Of a stretch of DNA of 64,000 bases, positions 16,283 to 24,628 are shown piece after piece; position 1 is the stretch's first letter, and each line of letters starts with the position of its first letter. Position numbers and translations under genes: made by a program. This stretch comes from an uncultured Cellvibrionales bacterium. Its GTDB lineage: Bacteria; Pseudomonadota; Gammaproteobacteria; Pseudomonadales; Porticoccaceae. The DNA lies in NCBI GenBank assembly GCA_913062605.1, contig CAJXWQ010000002.1:68761-132760 (forward strand), written 5' to 3'. The notes under the pieces were generated by a model. That model ran no database searches. It was not told the DNA's origin and worked only from the letters and a program-made list of their open reading frames with translations.

Positions 16283-17280
16283 GCCGGGAAAAACGCAGAG
16301 AAAGACGTATCTCGGCTGAAATCAGTATTTCATTTCTGGATGTGATCAGCTGTGGCTTTGGGGCCATTGTACTGTTACTTCTCATCGCCAAAACAGTGGA
16401 ATCCACTGCCTTCGAAACCGTGGAGCGGCCACTGGAAGGCAGTGTTGCCGAGTTACAACAGCAGTTATTTCAAATTAGAGGTGAAACTACGATACTGAGT
16501 CGCTCTCTAAAGACCCGAGAAGAACAACTTTCAGACCTTCAGCTGCGCATAGCACAGCTGCAAGAGGAGCTGGCCAGTGTGCGCAGACAGAGAGATGCCG
16601 TCGCACAGGTAGATACCTCCGAAAAAGATAAACTGACACTGGCCCTGCAAGTTCTCACGGAAGAAATGAAACGGTTGCTCGATGACCAAAACAGGGTGAG
16701 TAACCAGCTCATTGGTGGCATACCGGTAGATAGCGAATACATTATTTTTATTGTCGACACCTCAGGTAGCATGTTCAATTTTGCCTGGCCACGAGTGCGA
16801 CAGGAAATGATCAATATCCTCAACATCTATCCACGGGTGAAAGGGATACAGATCATGAATGATATGGGCGAATATATGTTCTCCAGCTATCGGGGTAAAT
16901 GGATTCCGGACACCCCCGCTCGACGTCGAGCGGTTCTCAATCGTCTCGCCACTTGGACACCCTTCAGCAACTCCAGCCCAGTTGAGGGGGTACAGCAAGC
17001 CATCCGCCGGTTTTATGCCTCAGATAGAAAAATCAGTCTGTACGTATTTGGCGATGATTTCACTGGCCACTCCATCGCCCGAGTGGTTGACACCATCGAC
17101 AAAATTAACCGAAAAGGCAGTGCTAGCAAGCGATTGGTACGAATTCATACCATCGGCTTCCCTGTCCACTTTCTAGTTCAAGGGGGCAATCTGCAAACGG
17201 CAACCCGATTCTCCGCACTGATGCGGGAACTGAGCTATCGTAATAATGGAACCTTTGTCGGTCTCAGTGGCCTTGAATAA
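16279..17280 (+). CDS. MotB/ExbD-like membrane protein fused to a VWA domain (copy 2)
   Basis: A 333-aa paralogue of the preceding gene, ATG overlapping its stop (ATGA). It repeats the architecture: basic N-terminus, transmembrane helix 'SFLDVISCGFGAIVLLLL' with an Asp near residue 21, coiled coil (~50-110), then a VWA domain opening with a complete MIDAS motif 'DTSGS' (160-164) and 'YVFGDDF' later. The second MIDAS element is less clear than in copy 1. Two different VWA stators in tandem suggest a heterodimer. A 13-bp direct repeat covers its stop codon and the next bases. Confidence 0.8.
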   Translation: MSREKRRERRISAEISISFLDVISCGFGAIVLLLLIAKTVESTAFETVERPLEGSVAELQQQLFQIRGETTILSRSLKTREEQLSDLQLRIAQLQEELASVRRQRDAVAQVDTSEKDKLTLALQVLTEEMKRLLDDQNRVSNQLIGGIPVDSEYIIFIVDTSGSMFNFAWPRVRQEMINILNIYPRVKGIQIMNDMGEYMFSSYRGKWIPDTPARRRAVLNRLATWTPFSNSSPVEGVQQAIRRFYASDRKISLYVFGDDFTGHSIARVVDTIDKINRKGSASKRLVRIHTIGFPVHFLVQGGNLQTATRFSALMRELSYRNNGTFVGLSGLE

Positions 17281-17357
17281 ATGGCCTTGAATAAGTGACC
17301 ACAAAAAATTCCAATCAATGCTTTCAAATAAAGGCACCCAAATAAAAGGTACCACCG

Positions 17358-17999
17358 ATGACAATATGCAGGGCCACTCGATATCATCGACTAGTACTGC
17401 TACTCGCTTCAGTCCTGACTGGCGCCTGTTCAACGGACATCATTATCCATGGCGATTACCCCTCGGCCCTCACCCGACAACTCCCCCACCATGTAGGACT
17501 GGTACTCGATGATACCTTCACCCATTACACCTTTGAGAGCAGCCAGGAACAGGATGTCACCATGGCACTGGGCGAATCGCAAACAGCGCTCTTCAGTCAA
17601 ATATTCGGTGATATATTTAAGAGCGCCACCAGGCTCAACACCATCAACCAAACCTTAACCAGCAAAGTGGATTTGGTCGTTGTTCCTCACATTGAAGAGG
17701 TTCAGTTGGCCATGCCTTTTGAAACCCGACTTAACGTGTTTGAGGTCTGGCTTAAGTACAATCTGCAGGTTTTCGACAGCGAGGGTGAACCCATTGCGGA
17801 CTGGTTGATGACGTCCTATGGCAAGACTCAAAGCCGCCTCCTGACATCTGAAGAAGAAGCACTGAATCAGGCCACCACTGAAGCGCTAAGAGACGCTGGG
17901 GTGCGATTGGTCATCGGCTTTCACAGGGTACCTGAAATTCGGGACTGGCTTGCCAGCCAACAGACCCCGGGCACATTGGCACAGGGAGATAGTCAATGA
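17358..17999 (+). CDS. Predicted lipoprotein
   Basis: A 213-aa product with signal peptide and lipobox 'LTGAC' (Cys about 24). The mature part alternates strands and helices ('VDLVVVPHIEEVQLAMPFETRLNVFEVWLKYNLQVF' region), a pattern common in small outer-membrane lipoproteins. No catalytic motif. The 77-base gap before it is the largest in the locus and could hold an internal promoter. AAAGGT lies 9 bases upstream of ATG. No family recognised with confidence. Confidence 0.65.
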   Translation: MTICRATRYHRLVLLLASVLTGACSTDIIIHGDYPSALTRQLPHHVGLVLDDTFTHYTFESSQEQDVTMALGESQTALFSQIFGDIFKSATRLNTINQTLTSKVDLVVVPHIEEVQLAMPFETRLNVFEVWLKYNLQVFDSEGEPIADWLMTSYGKTQSRLLTSEEEALNQATTEALRDAGVRLVIGFHRVPEIRDWLASQQTPGTLAQGDSQ

Positions 18000-18008
18000 G
18001 GCCTAGTC

Positions 18009-18704
18009 ATGAGACATAGTGTGGTAACACAAATAACCACCCTTGCGCTGGTGATACTGTCACTTGCTGCCTGCTCTACCTCGACCACGATTGATGAATT
18101 TAGAGAGGCCCGTCTCGACCTAGAGCTCAGCGATTCTGAGCAAGTAGTCGTTATGGGAAGGAGGCATGCTGGCGAATATGAGACAGAACCAGACTTCATA
18201 GACTGTATAGGCAACCGACTTGCCAGTGGCGGAAAAGTATCGGTTATGCCTGAACAGCAGTTTCTGGACAGCTTCTACCCCTGGTTTGAGCCAAGGGTGG
18301 CCCCCCTAAAGCTAAAACGTATGGGTATGATGCTCAATGATCCACTGATTGCAGAACGGATTAATAGTCTCAGCATACGCTATTTAATCTGGGTGGATGG
18401 CCGCACTGAAACCACAGAAAAAAGTGGTTCAGTTAACTGCGCTCTTGCTCTCGGAGGTGGCGGATGTTTTGGGTTTGCCTCTTGGGATAAAACAGCAAGC
18501 TATGAAGCAACCGTATGGGACTTAAAACAACTCGATGAAGAGGGTCGAGTAAAAGTAAGCACTGAAGGGTCATCCTATGTATTGGCAGTGGTTGCCCCAA
18601 TCCCCTTTATTGCACAGGTTCAAGATAATGCCTGTAAAGGCATCGGTGACCGCTTGAAAGGTTTCTTTAGCCACGTTGAACCCGGCCGTAGTAAGCGGAA
18701 TTAA
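18009..18704 (+). CDS. Predicted lipoprotein
   Basis: A 231-aa product with signal peptide and lipobox 'LAAC' (Cys about 22), followed by a mixed alpha/beta domain ('QVVVMGRRHAGEYETEPDFIDCIG'). A Gly/Cys-containing hydrophobic loop ('CALALGGGGCFGFASW') and a second late Cys ('DNACKG') suggest periplasmic disulfides. It lies 2 bases before the protease gene and 9 bases after another lipoprotein, so it is part of the locus. Function unknown. Confidence 0.65.
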   Translation: MRHSVVTQITTLALVILSLAACSTSTTIDEFREARLDLELSDSEQVVVMGRRHAGEYETEPDFIDCIGNRLASGGKVSVMPEQQFLDSFYPWFEPRVAPLKLKRMGMMLNDPLIAERINSLSIRYLIWVDGRTETTEKSGSVNCALALGGGGCFGFASWDKTASYEATVWDLKQLDEEGRVKVSTEGSSYVLAVVAPIPFIAQVQDNACKGIGDRLKGFFSHVEPGRSKRN

Positions 18705-18706
18705 CT

Positions 18707-20116
18707 ATGATGTATCACAACCTGATTTTCACTCTATTGATCGCCCTCTTCTTCACAGGGCAGCTTGCTCATGCAGCCAAAGACACACCCGAAACCGGCG
18801 AAGAAATGCATGAAGAGATTATTGCCAATATGCCCTTGGTAAAAGGCAAGTTAGCTGAGTACGTCAACCAGGTGGGGCAGCGTATCATCCGCCATTTGGA
18901 TAACACAGACGAAACATTCACCTTCACCGTTATCGATAAGCCCCACATTAACGCCTTTGCCCTCCCGGACGGCTATGTCTACATCAACCGAGGGCTGATT
19001 ACCTACCTAAACTCCGAAGCACAGCTGGTTGCTGTACTGGCCCATGAAGTCGGCCACGTTACAGCCAACCACCATGCCCGAGGGGAGCGAGCTCAACTAG
19101 GCTCCAACTTGATGGCAGGACTATTAGCCATTCTAACCCGCAGTGCCGATGTTGGTGAGGCAAGCGCCCTATGGGGAACCTCTCTGGTGAGTGGCTACGG
19201 TCGAGACATGGAGCTGGAGGCCGATGAGTTGGGTAGTCAGTATCTCTTCAACTCCGGTTACGACCCTCAGGCCATGATCGAGGTTATCTCCCTACTGAAG
19301 GATCACGAACGTTTCGAGAAACAGCGTGCACAAGATTCGGGTAAAAAAGTTCAGACCTACCACGGTCTCTTCTCCACCCATCCACGTAATGATAAGCGGC
19401 TTCGAGAAGTGGTGAGCAAGTCTGGCAGCTTCCCCAAAGCCACCGATGCCGAACAAAACATCACCCCATTTAGAATGGCAACTGAAGGCATGGTCTGGGG
19501 CAAAAACTTTGAAAAAAATGTATTACCGGAGAATGTTTATCAGAATAAAAAGCGGGCCTTTCAAGTGTACTTTCCCAAGGAGTGGAACTTCAGTGAGCAG
19601 GCGCAATTAATTCAAGCTGAAAATAAACTTAAAAACGCACGTATCGATATCACTATTATGACTCGCTCTGTGGCAGCACCTGAAAAATTTATCAAAAACC
19701 GGCTAAACATACCGCTTATTAAAAAATCTGAGGCCTTTATACAGTTGAGACTCAAGGGGCACACAGGGTTTGTTCCCGGCGAAAACGGTCTGCCTGACCA
19801 ACGTCTAGCCGTCATCTATTATGGCCGTCAGGCTTACGTATTTCGTGGGAAAATTGATTCAGGGGCTGATGAGAAACAGGCCAATAGTGATTTTCTTCGC
19901 ATCATTAAAAGCTTCCGCCCCATTTCGAAACGCTCCTTAAAAGAGCGTAAACCAAAAACCATTCATTATGTTAAAGCCACTGAAAACACCCGTTTTTCCC
20001 GACTTGCTCGTCACCTTAAACTAGGTAAATACGGCGAAGATGAATTACGAATCATCAATGGTTATTATCCTGCTGGCGAGCCAAAGCCCGGTGAGTGGAT
20101 CAAACTTATTCGTTAA
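18707..20116 (+). CDS. M48 family periplasmic zinc metalloprotease, BepA-like
   Basis: A 469-aa exported protease with a signal peptide ('LIFTLLIALFFTGQLAHA'). The M48 catalytic core has zinc motif 'HEVGH' (113-117) and the distal ligand segment 'ELEAD' (~169-173). The second half is an extension ending in a LysM-like segment ('FSRLARHLKLGKYGEDELR'). BepA/YfgC-type proteases monitor outer-membrane protein and lipoprotein assembly. Here it closes the 13-gene locus, 2 bases after a lipoprotein gene, so it may process or police its components (inference). Confidence 0.85.
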   Translation: MMYHNLIFTLLIALFFTGQLAHAAKDTPETGEEMHEEIIANMPLVKGKLAEYVNQVGQRIIRHLDNTDETFTFTVIDKPHINAFALPDGYVYINRGLITYLNSEAQLVAVLAHEVGHVTANHHARGERAQLGSNLMAGLLAILTRSADVGEASALWGTSLVSGYGRDMELEADELGSQYLFNSGYDPQAMIEVISLLKDHERFEKQRAQDSGKKVQTYHGLFSTHPRNDKRLREVVSKSGSFPKATDAEQNITPFRMATEGMVWGKNFEKNVLPENVYQNKKRAFQVYFPKEWNFSEQAQLIQAENKLKNARIDITIMTRSVAAPEKFIKNRLNIPLIKKSEAFIQLRLKGHTGFVPGENGLPDQRLAVIYYGRQAYVFRGKIDSGADEKQANSDFLRIIKSFRPISKRSLKERKPKTIHYVKATENTRFSRLARHLKLGKYGEDELRIINGYYPAGEPKPGEWIKLIR

Positions 20117-20285
20117 TAATGTTTTTTCTGTAGTACAGTTTTACACCAACAGTGTTTTATTAAAATCCACGGATAGAACTGATCAGTCACAAAAGTTCTT
20201 TGCCGGGTCTACCAAGACAAGCCTACTATCCAGACTTACTTTTCTACGGACAGAATTTTGTAAAAAAATTATCCAGGAGCACATC

Positions 20286-20777
20286 ATGGAACATTATTGC
20301 CCGTCCATACCTAGCACTCAGGTAACAACAGAATATGTAATGACCTATGTGGCGCCACTTGATCCACCTGTGGTCATTGATGACGGAATGATGATTGTCA
20401 ATGTTCGCCCAGGCGGCTGGGTTCAAGGTCCAAAGATCAGCGGAAAATTTATTGCTCCTGGTGCTGACTGGCTTCGTATTATGCCTTCAGGCGTATTTCG
20501 CCTGGATGTTAGAGGCCTGATCCAAACCGATGACGGCGCCCATATATACATGTCTTACAACGGCATTATCAAAAACTCCGAAGAAAGCGCTGAGCGCCTC
20601 AATAGCGGAGAACTACTCACCGATAAAGATATCCCCTATTTTATTGCAGCACCGACATTTCAAACATCGTCTAAAAAATATGCATGGCTCAATGAGGTTC
20701 AGACTGTCAATAAGATGGTCGAAATTCAATTTGGAGAATTGGGTTATGTAAAGTACGACGTGTTCATTGTTCGATAA
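20286..20777 (+). CDS. DUF3237 family protein
   Basis: The 163-aa product starts at ATG 20286, preceded by CAGGAG 6 bases upstream. The longer frame from 20040 overlaps the protease gene and is rejected. It contains DUF3237 features: 'VRPGGWVQGPKISGKFIAPGADW', 'FRLDVRGLIQTDDGAHIYM'. The family folds as a beta barrel and its activity is not established. It stands alone between the 13-gene locus and an oxidoreductase gene. DUF3237 genes often sit near genes for degradation of aromatic or lipid compounds, so a link with the oxidoreductase is possible. Confidence 0.8.
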   Translation: MEHYCPSIPSTQVTTEYVMTYVAPLDPPVVIDDGMMIVNVRPGGWVQGPKISGKFIAPGADWLRIMPSGVFRLDVRGLIQTDDGAHIYMSYNGIIKNSEESAERLNSGELLTDKDIPYFIAAPTFQTSSKKYAWLNEVQTVNKMVEIQFGELGYVKYDVFIVR

Positions 20778-20894
20778 AGTACTGGGTAAATGGCGGACTG
20801 AACTGTATTCGCCTACTATGACCAGTCTACTTAGTCTTAACCATTACAAACAAATTTCACTCTAATTAACACTAAATACATGAGGAACATGTTT

Positions 20895-21908
20895 ATGTCC
20901 GAAAGCAACCGCGTTTGGCGCCTTCGTAAACGCCCTGTAGGTGATATCACGGATGATGTCCTCAGTCTTGAAAATGAAGCGATTCCTGAACCTGGTGAAG
21001 GGGAGTGTTTGTTTCAGTTAAATTACTTGTCTCTGGATCCCACCAATCGCATATGGATGAGTGATATAGAACAGTATATGCCACCCGTTGAACTGGACGC
21101 GCCCATGCGAGGTGTCGTCTGTGGCACCGTGATCAAAAGCAACACCCCGGCCTTCAAAGAAGGCGATATTGTCAGCGGTATTGGCTCTTGGGCAGACTAC
21201 CAAATTGGATCACCCGAAACCGTTGGGTTGTTAGGTGATACCGGTGATGTACCGGTTATTGATGCCTTCGGAACTCTTGCTTTAGTGGGTCCATCCGCCT
21301 ACTTCTGTTTACTCGATATTGGCGAGCCAAAAGCGGGAGAAACCGTGGTGGTTTCCGCCGCAGCTGGTGCTGTGGGGTCTCTGGTAGGCCAGATCGCCAA
21401 AATCAAAGGTTGCCATGTGGTTGGCTTGGCAGGTAGCGATGAAAAATGCCAATGGATTAAAGACGACTTAGGCTTTGATGAGGCCATTAACTACAAGACT
21501 GAGAATGTCCCAGAGGCACTAGCACAAGCCTGCCCCAATGGTATTGACGTTTACTTCGACAATGTGGGCGGCAAGATCCTAGATGCCTGTCTAAAGCTGA
21601 TGAATCTCTTTGGCCGGATACCCACCTGTGGACTGATCTCTCAATACAATACAACCGAACCCGTACCTGGCCCGTACAACTATGATTTGATATTGATGCA
21701 TCGGTTGAAAATCCAGGGCTTTATTATTCTCGACTATATGGATCGATACCCAGAGGCCACAGAAGCCCTGGTTCGCTGGATGGACGAAGGTAAGTTAAAA
21801 GCACGCCTTGATGTATCAGACGGACTGGAAACAGCGCTGCAAACCGTTAAGAAGCTCTATACCGGAGAAAATACCGGTAAGTTGATGGTTCGGGTAAAAG
21901 ACGTCTAG
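20895..21908 (+). CDS. NADP-dependent MDR oxidoreductase (CurA / leukotriene B4 dehydrogenase-like)
   Basis: A 337-aa medium-chain reductase, zinc-independent type. The N-terminal GroES-like domain has 'YLSLDPTNRIWM' and 'GVVCGTVIKSN'. The cofactor domain has 'VVSAAAGAVGSLVGQIAKIKG' in place of the GxGxxG of zinc enzymes, plus 'DVYFDNVGG'. Members reduce enone or alkenal double bonds with NADPH. ATG 20895 is chosen because GAGG lies 9 bases before it; two in-frame ATGs further upstream are too close to or inside the Shine-Dalgarno. A strong terminator follows. Confidence 0.88.
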   Translation: MSESNRVWRLRKRPVGDITDDVLSLENEAIPEPGEGECLFQLNYLSLDPTNRIWMSDIEQYMPPVELDAPMRGVVCGTVIKSNTPAFKEGDIVSGIGSWADYQIGSPETVGLLGDTGDVPVIDAFGTLALVGPSAYFCLLDIGEPKAGETVVVSAAAGAVGSLVGQIAKIKGCHVVGLAGSDEKCQWIKDDLGFDEAINYKTENVPEALAQACPNGIDVYFDNVGGKILDACLKLMNLFGRIPTCGLISQYNTTEPVPGPYNYDLILMHRLKIQGFIILDYMDRYPEATEALVRWMDEGKLKARLDVSDGLETALQTVKKLYTGENTGKLMVRVKDV

Positions 21909-21964
21909 ATAGGATTTACACCACGCAATTCTGATGGTGAAGAGAGTATAAGAAGAGTCTCTAG

Positions 21965-21994
21965 AAAACAGCCCAGCAAATGCTGGGCTGTTTT
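21965..21994. terminator. Rho-independent terminator, works in both directions
   Basis: A perfect 14-bp inverted repeat (AAAACAGCCCAGCA / TGCTGGGCTGTTTT) with a 2-base centre, GC-rich core, A-run on one side and T-run on the other. It lies between the convergent oxidoreductase and DUF3094 genes and can terminate both. Confidence 0.92.
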
Positions 21995-22025
21995 AATACA
22001 TAGATCACAAGTGGTCGATAACCGA

Positions 22026-22214
22026 TTAAACGACACCCGCAAACTTGGCGAAATACCAAGCTGCTGCACCCAAGCCAGCCACCACAATCCACCACAAAAA
22101 TAACAGGCTAAACCTAAACGGTTTACGCTCTACAGAATGAATCCCTTCATTAAGCGCTTCGTTAATTCGAGCCAGGTCGTCTTCGTTGTACTCATCTTCT
22201 TTTCTCATGCCCAT
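22026..22214 (-). CDS. DUF3094 family small membrane protein
   Basis: A 62-aa protein: an acidic N-terminal half ('DDLARINEALNEGIHSVERKPF') followed by one transmembrane helix ('LLFLWWIVVAGLGAAAWYFA'). The 'VERKPFR' junction before the helix is characteristic of the DUF3094 family in Pseudomonas relatives. Function unknown. Met1 and Met3 are both possible starts. It is upstream of and convergent with the terminator, and separate from the bio operon by 82 bases. Confidence 0.75.
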   Translation of the reverse strand: MGMRKEDEYNEDDLARINEALNEGIHSVERKPFRFSLLFLWWIVVAGLGAAAWYFAKFAGVV

Positions 22215-22296
22215 GGCAATTGCTATCCCATTAATTTGTTACGTTTAAACGCTTGTTACTTCTAAACCTTTACTGTTAAACCTGTACTGTTAAACA

Positions 22297-22995
22297 TTAG
22301 TTACTGGCAGCTTGTCCTAGCAATATATCCAGTCTCAGGTGTTCTACCACTCGCTCAGCATCCAGCCCTGGCTGATAGGGCACTTCACCAATCATGGGGC
22401 AGGGAATCCTGCGTTGCAAGGTGTGGAGGTTTTCCTGATAACGGTCCATCGCTGGAACAACCTGATTAGCCACCCAGCCCGCCAGAGTCAGACCATCATG
22501 TTGAATAGCCTCGGCTGTCAATAAGGCCAAATTAATACAGCCAAGATCCATGCCCACCACCAGTATGACAGGCAACTGCATGATTTTTGCCAACTCGGCA
22601 AAGGTTTCCCGATCGTTCAGTGGTACTCGCCAACCACCTGCTCCCTCTATCAAGGTCAGGTCAGGGCGCTGCATCATCACCCCTCGACAAACCCCTGCCA
22701 ACCGGTCTGCACTCAATCGACGTCCAGCTTCTGCGGCAGCAATATGTGGTGCAATAGCGGGCTCCAGTGCCACTGGATTAATCTGTTCGTAGCTAATGGA
22801 TAAGGTGGTCTGTGCCTGAAGTGCCAATGCATCCTCATTGCGCAATTCATCGTCAATCAACTCGCAACCTGCCGCCACAGGCTTGAGGCCGGCTGTACTC
22901 AACCCCTGTTGTCGTGCAGCAGCCAACAGTCCAGCCGTCACCAGTGTTTTTCCTACATCCGTGCCGGTGCCTGTCACAAAATAGGTGCTAGACAT
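22297..22995 (-). CDS. bioD: Dethiobiotin synthetase
   Basis: A 232-aa ATP-dependent enzyme that closes the ureido ring of dethiobiotin from 7,8-diaminopelargonate and CO2. The P-loop 'GTGTDVGKT' is at the N-terminus. 'KPVAAGCE' and 'IEGAGGWRVPL' supply substrate and metal contacts, and the length is normal. It is the last gene of the biotin operon, overlapping the bioHC stop by 8 bases, so translational coupling is expected. No bioA is present in this cluster, so the preceding transamination must be encoded elsewhere. Confidence 0.95.
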   Translation of the reverse strand: MSSTYFVTGTGTDVGKTLVTAGLLAAARQQGLSTAGLKPVAAGCELIDDELRNEDALALQAQTTLSISYEQINPVALEPAIAPHIAAAEAGRRLSADRLAGVCRGVMMQRPDLTLIEGAGGWRVPLNDRETFAELAKIMQLPVILVVGMDLGCINLALLTAEAIQHDGLTLAGWVANQVVPAMDRYQENLHTLQRRIPCPMIGEVPYQPGLDAERVVEHLRLDILLGQAASN

Positions 22996-24628
22996 GACAA
23001 TGAGCCACTCCGTAAATTACCTCCCAAGTTGCCGGCAACTCCCCTTGGGGATTGCGAAATTTTTCATAGGCACTCACCAACTTTCGAATATGTTCACGCC
23101 CTGTCATCCCACGATTTTGCCCCACATTGACATTGTGGGCTCCCAAGCCTTTTAGTTCACTGGTCAGGTGCCGAAGATCCCGGTAAGTCAACAAGCACAT
23201 ATCTGTTTCAAAATCCTGAAAAACCATGCCTGCTTTGGTAAACACGGATTGCCAATTACTTGCTTCTAGGAAGTGGTTTACATGCACATAGTCATCCACT
23301 ACTGCCCAGGACTCACGAAGCTCAAATAGTGTCTTTTGCCCCAGTGAGGTAAATGCTATAAGCCCACCGGGCTTGAGCACTCGGACAATTTCAGAGGCTA
23401 ACACCGGTAATTGTTCGCACCACTGAAAGGCCAAGCTGGAAAACATCAGGTCCACAGAATTATCTGCCAAGGGAATATTTTCTGCATCACCACACAACCA
23501 GGTAACAGGCATATCGCGTTTACTGGATGCAAAATTCAGCATTCCCTGTGCCAAGTCGATGCCGGTAATATCCGCAGAGGGGTATTTTTTAGCGAGCTGC
23601 TCTGTGAAGTAGCCCGTGCCGCAACCCAGATCAATAATTTTAAAAGCGTCACACTGATCGGGCTGATAGTTACTAGGAAGTGCCTCGATCAACCGCTGCC
23701 CCACCTGACGTTGTAGGCGAGCCACTGAATCATAGCTACTGGCAGCACGACTGAATGAATCTGCCACCCGCTGTTTATCCAGATGGTAGCGCCCCTCTCG
23801 TAAAAAAGTACAGATTATTGAAGCCAGTTGCTTCGGGCAGCTTAGCTGAGGCACATGTGCCGTATGTTCCAAAACCTCAACCTGCTGACTAGGGTTCAAT
23901 GCCTTAATGTTACTGGCAACAGCAACAGGTACTAGCTGATCAGCACCACCGTAGATGTGCAGCCCGCGTACCTTGAGTGATTGCAAAGCCTCCCGATTAT
24001 CAAGCTCAGACAGTAACTCCAACCCTCTGCGCCAACAGCTATCATTTGGAGCCTTGGCGGCATGATTAAAGGTTTCTCTCAGAGTTTTCAGCAGGGACCG
24101 CTCCATCTTGTCACCACGGCACTGTAGTCCATGGAAGCGTTTCAGACAAAGTGCAGGTTGCTGCTGGAATAACTGAAAAAACTCATCAAATGTTTGTGCA
24201 GGCATGGCACAAGGCCAATTGGGTTGCTGCACAAAACAGCCGTTACTGGCAATCGTGATGAGACTATTGAATCGTTCTGGATAACGGCTAGTCAGCATCG
24301 TCGCCAGCATGCCACCCAAAGACCAACCTAGCAGTGTGCAGCGTGTGGGTAATACCGCACTAATGGCATCCAAATAGTGCTCAATGCCCTGTTTCTCCAA
24401 GGGCACGTCTTGTCCCAAAGGCAGGCTCTGACCAAACCCCGGTAAATCTATCGCCATCACATGCATATGCTTAGTCAGTTCGGGCAATATGGTCTGCCAA
24501 ATACGGCTATCGCTACCCCAGCCATGTAGAAGCACCAAAGGCTCTGGCTGAATTTGATTACCCTGACAAGGGTAGTCATAAACCGCTAACTGAGAAGGTA
24601 ATACTTTATTGGCTGCCGTCGCTATCAT
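22988..24628 (-). CDS. bioHC: BioH-BioC fusion: pimeloyl-ACP methyl esterase / malonyl-ACP O-methyltransferase
   Basis: A 546-aa two-domain protein. Residues 1-275 are an alpha/beta hydrolase of the BioH type: oxyanion 'HGWG' (35-38), nucleophile Ser103 in 'GWSLGG', Asp230 in 'GGADQLVP', His258 in 'HTAHVP'. Residues ~283-546 are BioC: N-terminal '[17 protein letters not shown]', SAM loop 'DLGCGTG' (333-339), '[15 protein letters not shown]'. BioC methylates malonyl-ACP to prime pimeloyl synthesis and BioH removes the methyl at the end, so one chain carries the first and last dedicated steps. The frame is uninterrupted across the junction. It overlaps bioF by 4 bases and bioD by 8. Confidence 0.93.
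   Translation of the reverse strand: MIATAANKVLPSQLAVYDYPCQGNQIQPEPLVLLHGWGSDSRIWQTILPELTKHMHVMAIDLPGFGQSLPLGQDVPLEKQGIEHYLDAISAVLPTRCTLLGWSLGGMLATMLTSRYPERFNSLITIASNGCFVQQPNWPCAMPAQTFDEFFQLFQQQPALCLKRFHGLQCRGDKMERSLLKTLRETFNHAAKAPNDSCWRRGLELLSELDNREALQSLKVRGLHIYGGADQLVPVAVASNIKALNPSQQVEVLEHTAHVPQLSCPKQLASIICTFLREGRYHLDKQRVADSFSRAASSYDSVARLQRQVGQRLIEALPSNYQPDQCDAFKIIDLGCGTGYFTEQLAKKYPSADITGIDLAQGMLNFASSKRDMPVTWLCGDAENIPLADNSVDLMFSSLAFQWCEQLPVLASEIVRVLKPGGLIAFTSLGQKTLFELRESWAVVDDYVHVNHFLEASNWQSVFTKAGMVFQDFETDMCLLTYRDLRHLTSELKGLGAHNVNVGQNRGMTGREHIRKLVSAYEKFRNPQGELPATWEVIYGVAHCHV

Noticed and set aside
12997-17280. Zorya-type defence (ZorA/ZorB) from the MotA-like plus MotB-like genes
   Set aside because: The MotB-like proteins carry VWA rather than OmpA-type domains, and no ZorC/ZorD helicase or ZorE nuclease gene is present.
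5768-20116. Type VI secretion accessory cluster (FGE-like, FHA-like, VWA and TPR parts occur with T6SS regulation)
   Set aside because: No tssB/C sheath, ClpV, Hcp, VgrG, TssM or DotU-type genes anywhere in the window, and no Ser/Thr kinase or phosphatase.
20040-20285. N-terminal extension of the DUF3237 protein
   Set aside because: Overlaps the protease gene and lacks family similarity; a good ribosome site precedes ATG 20286.
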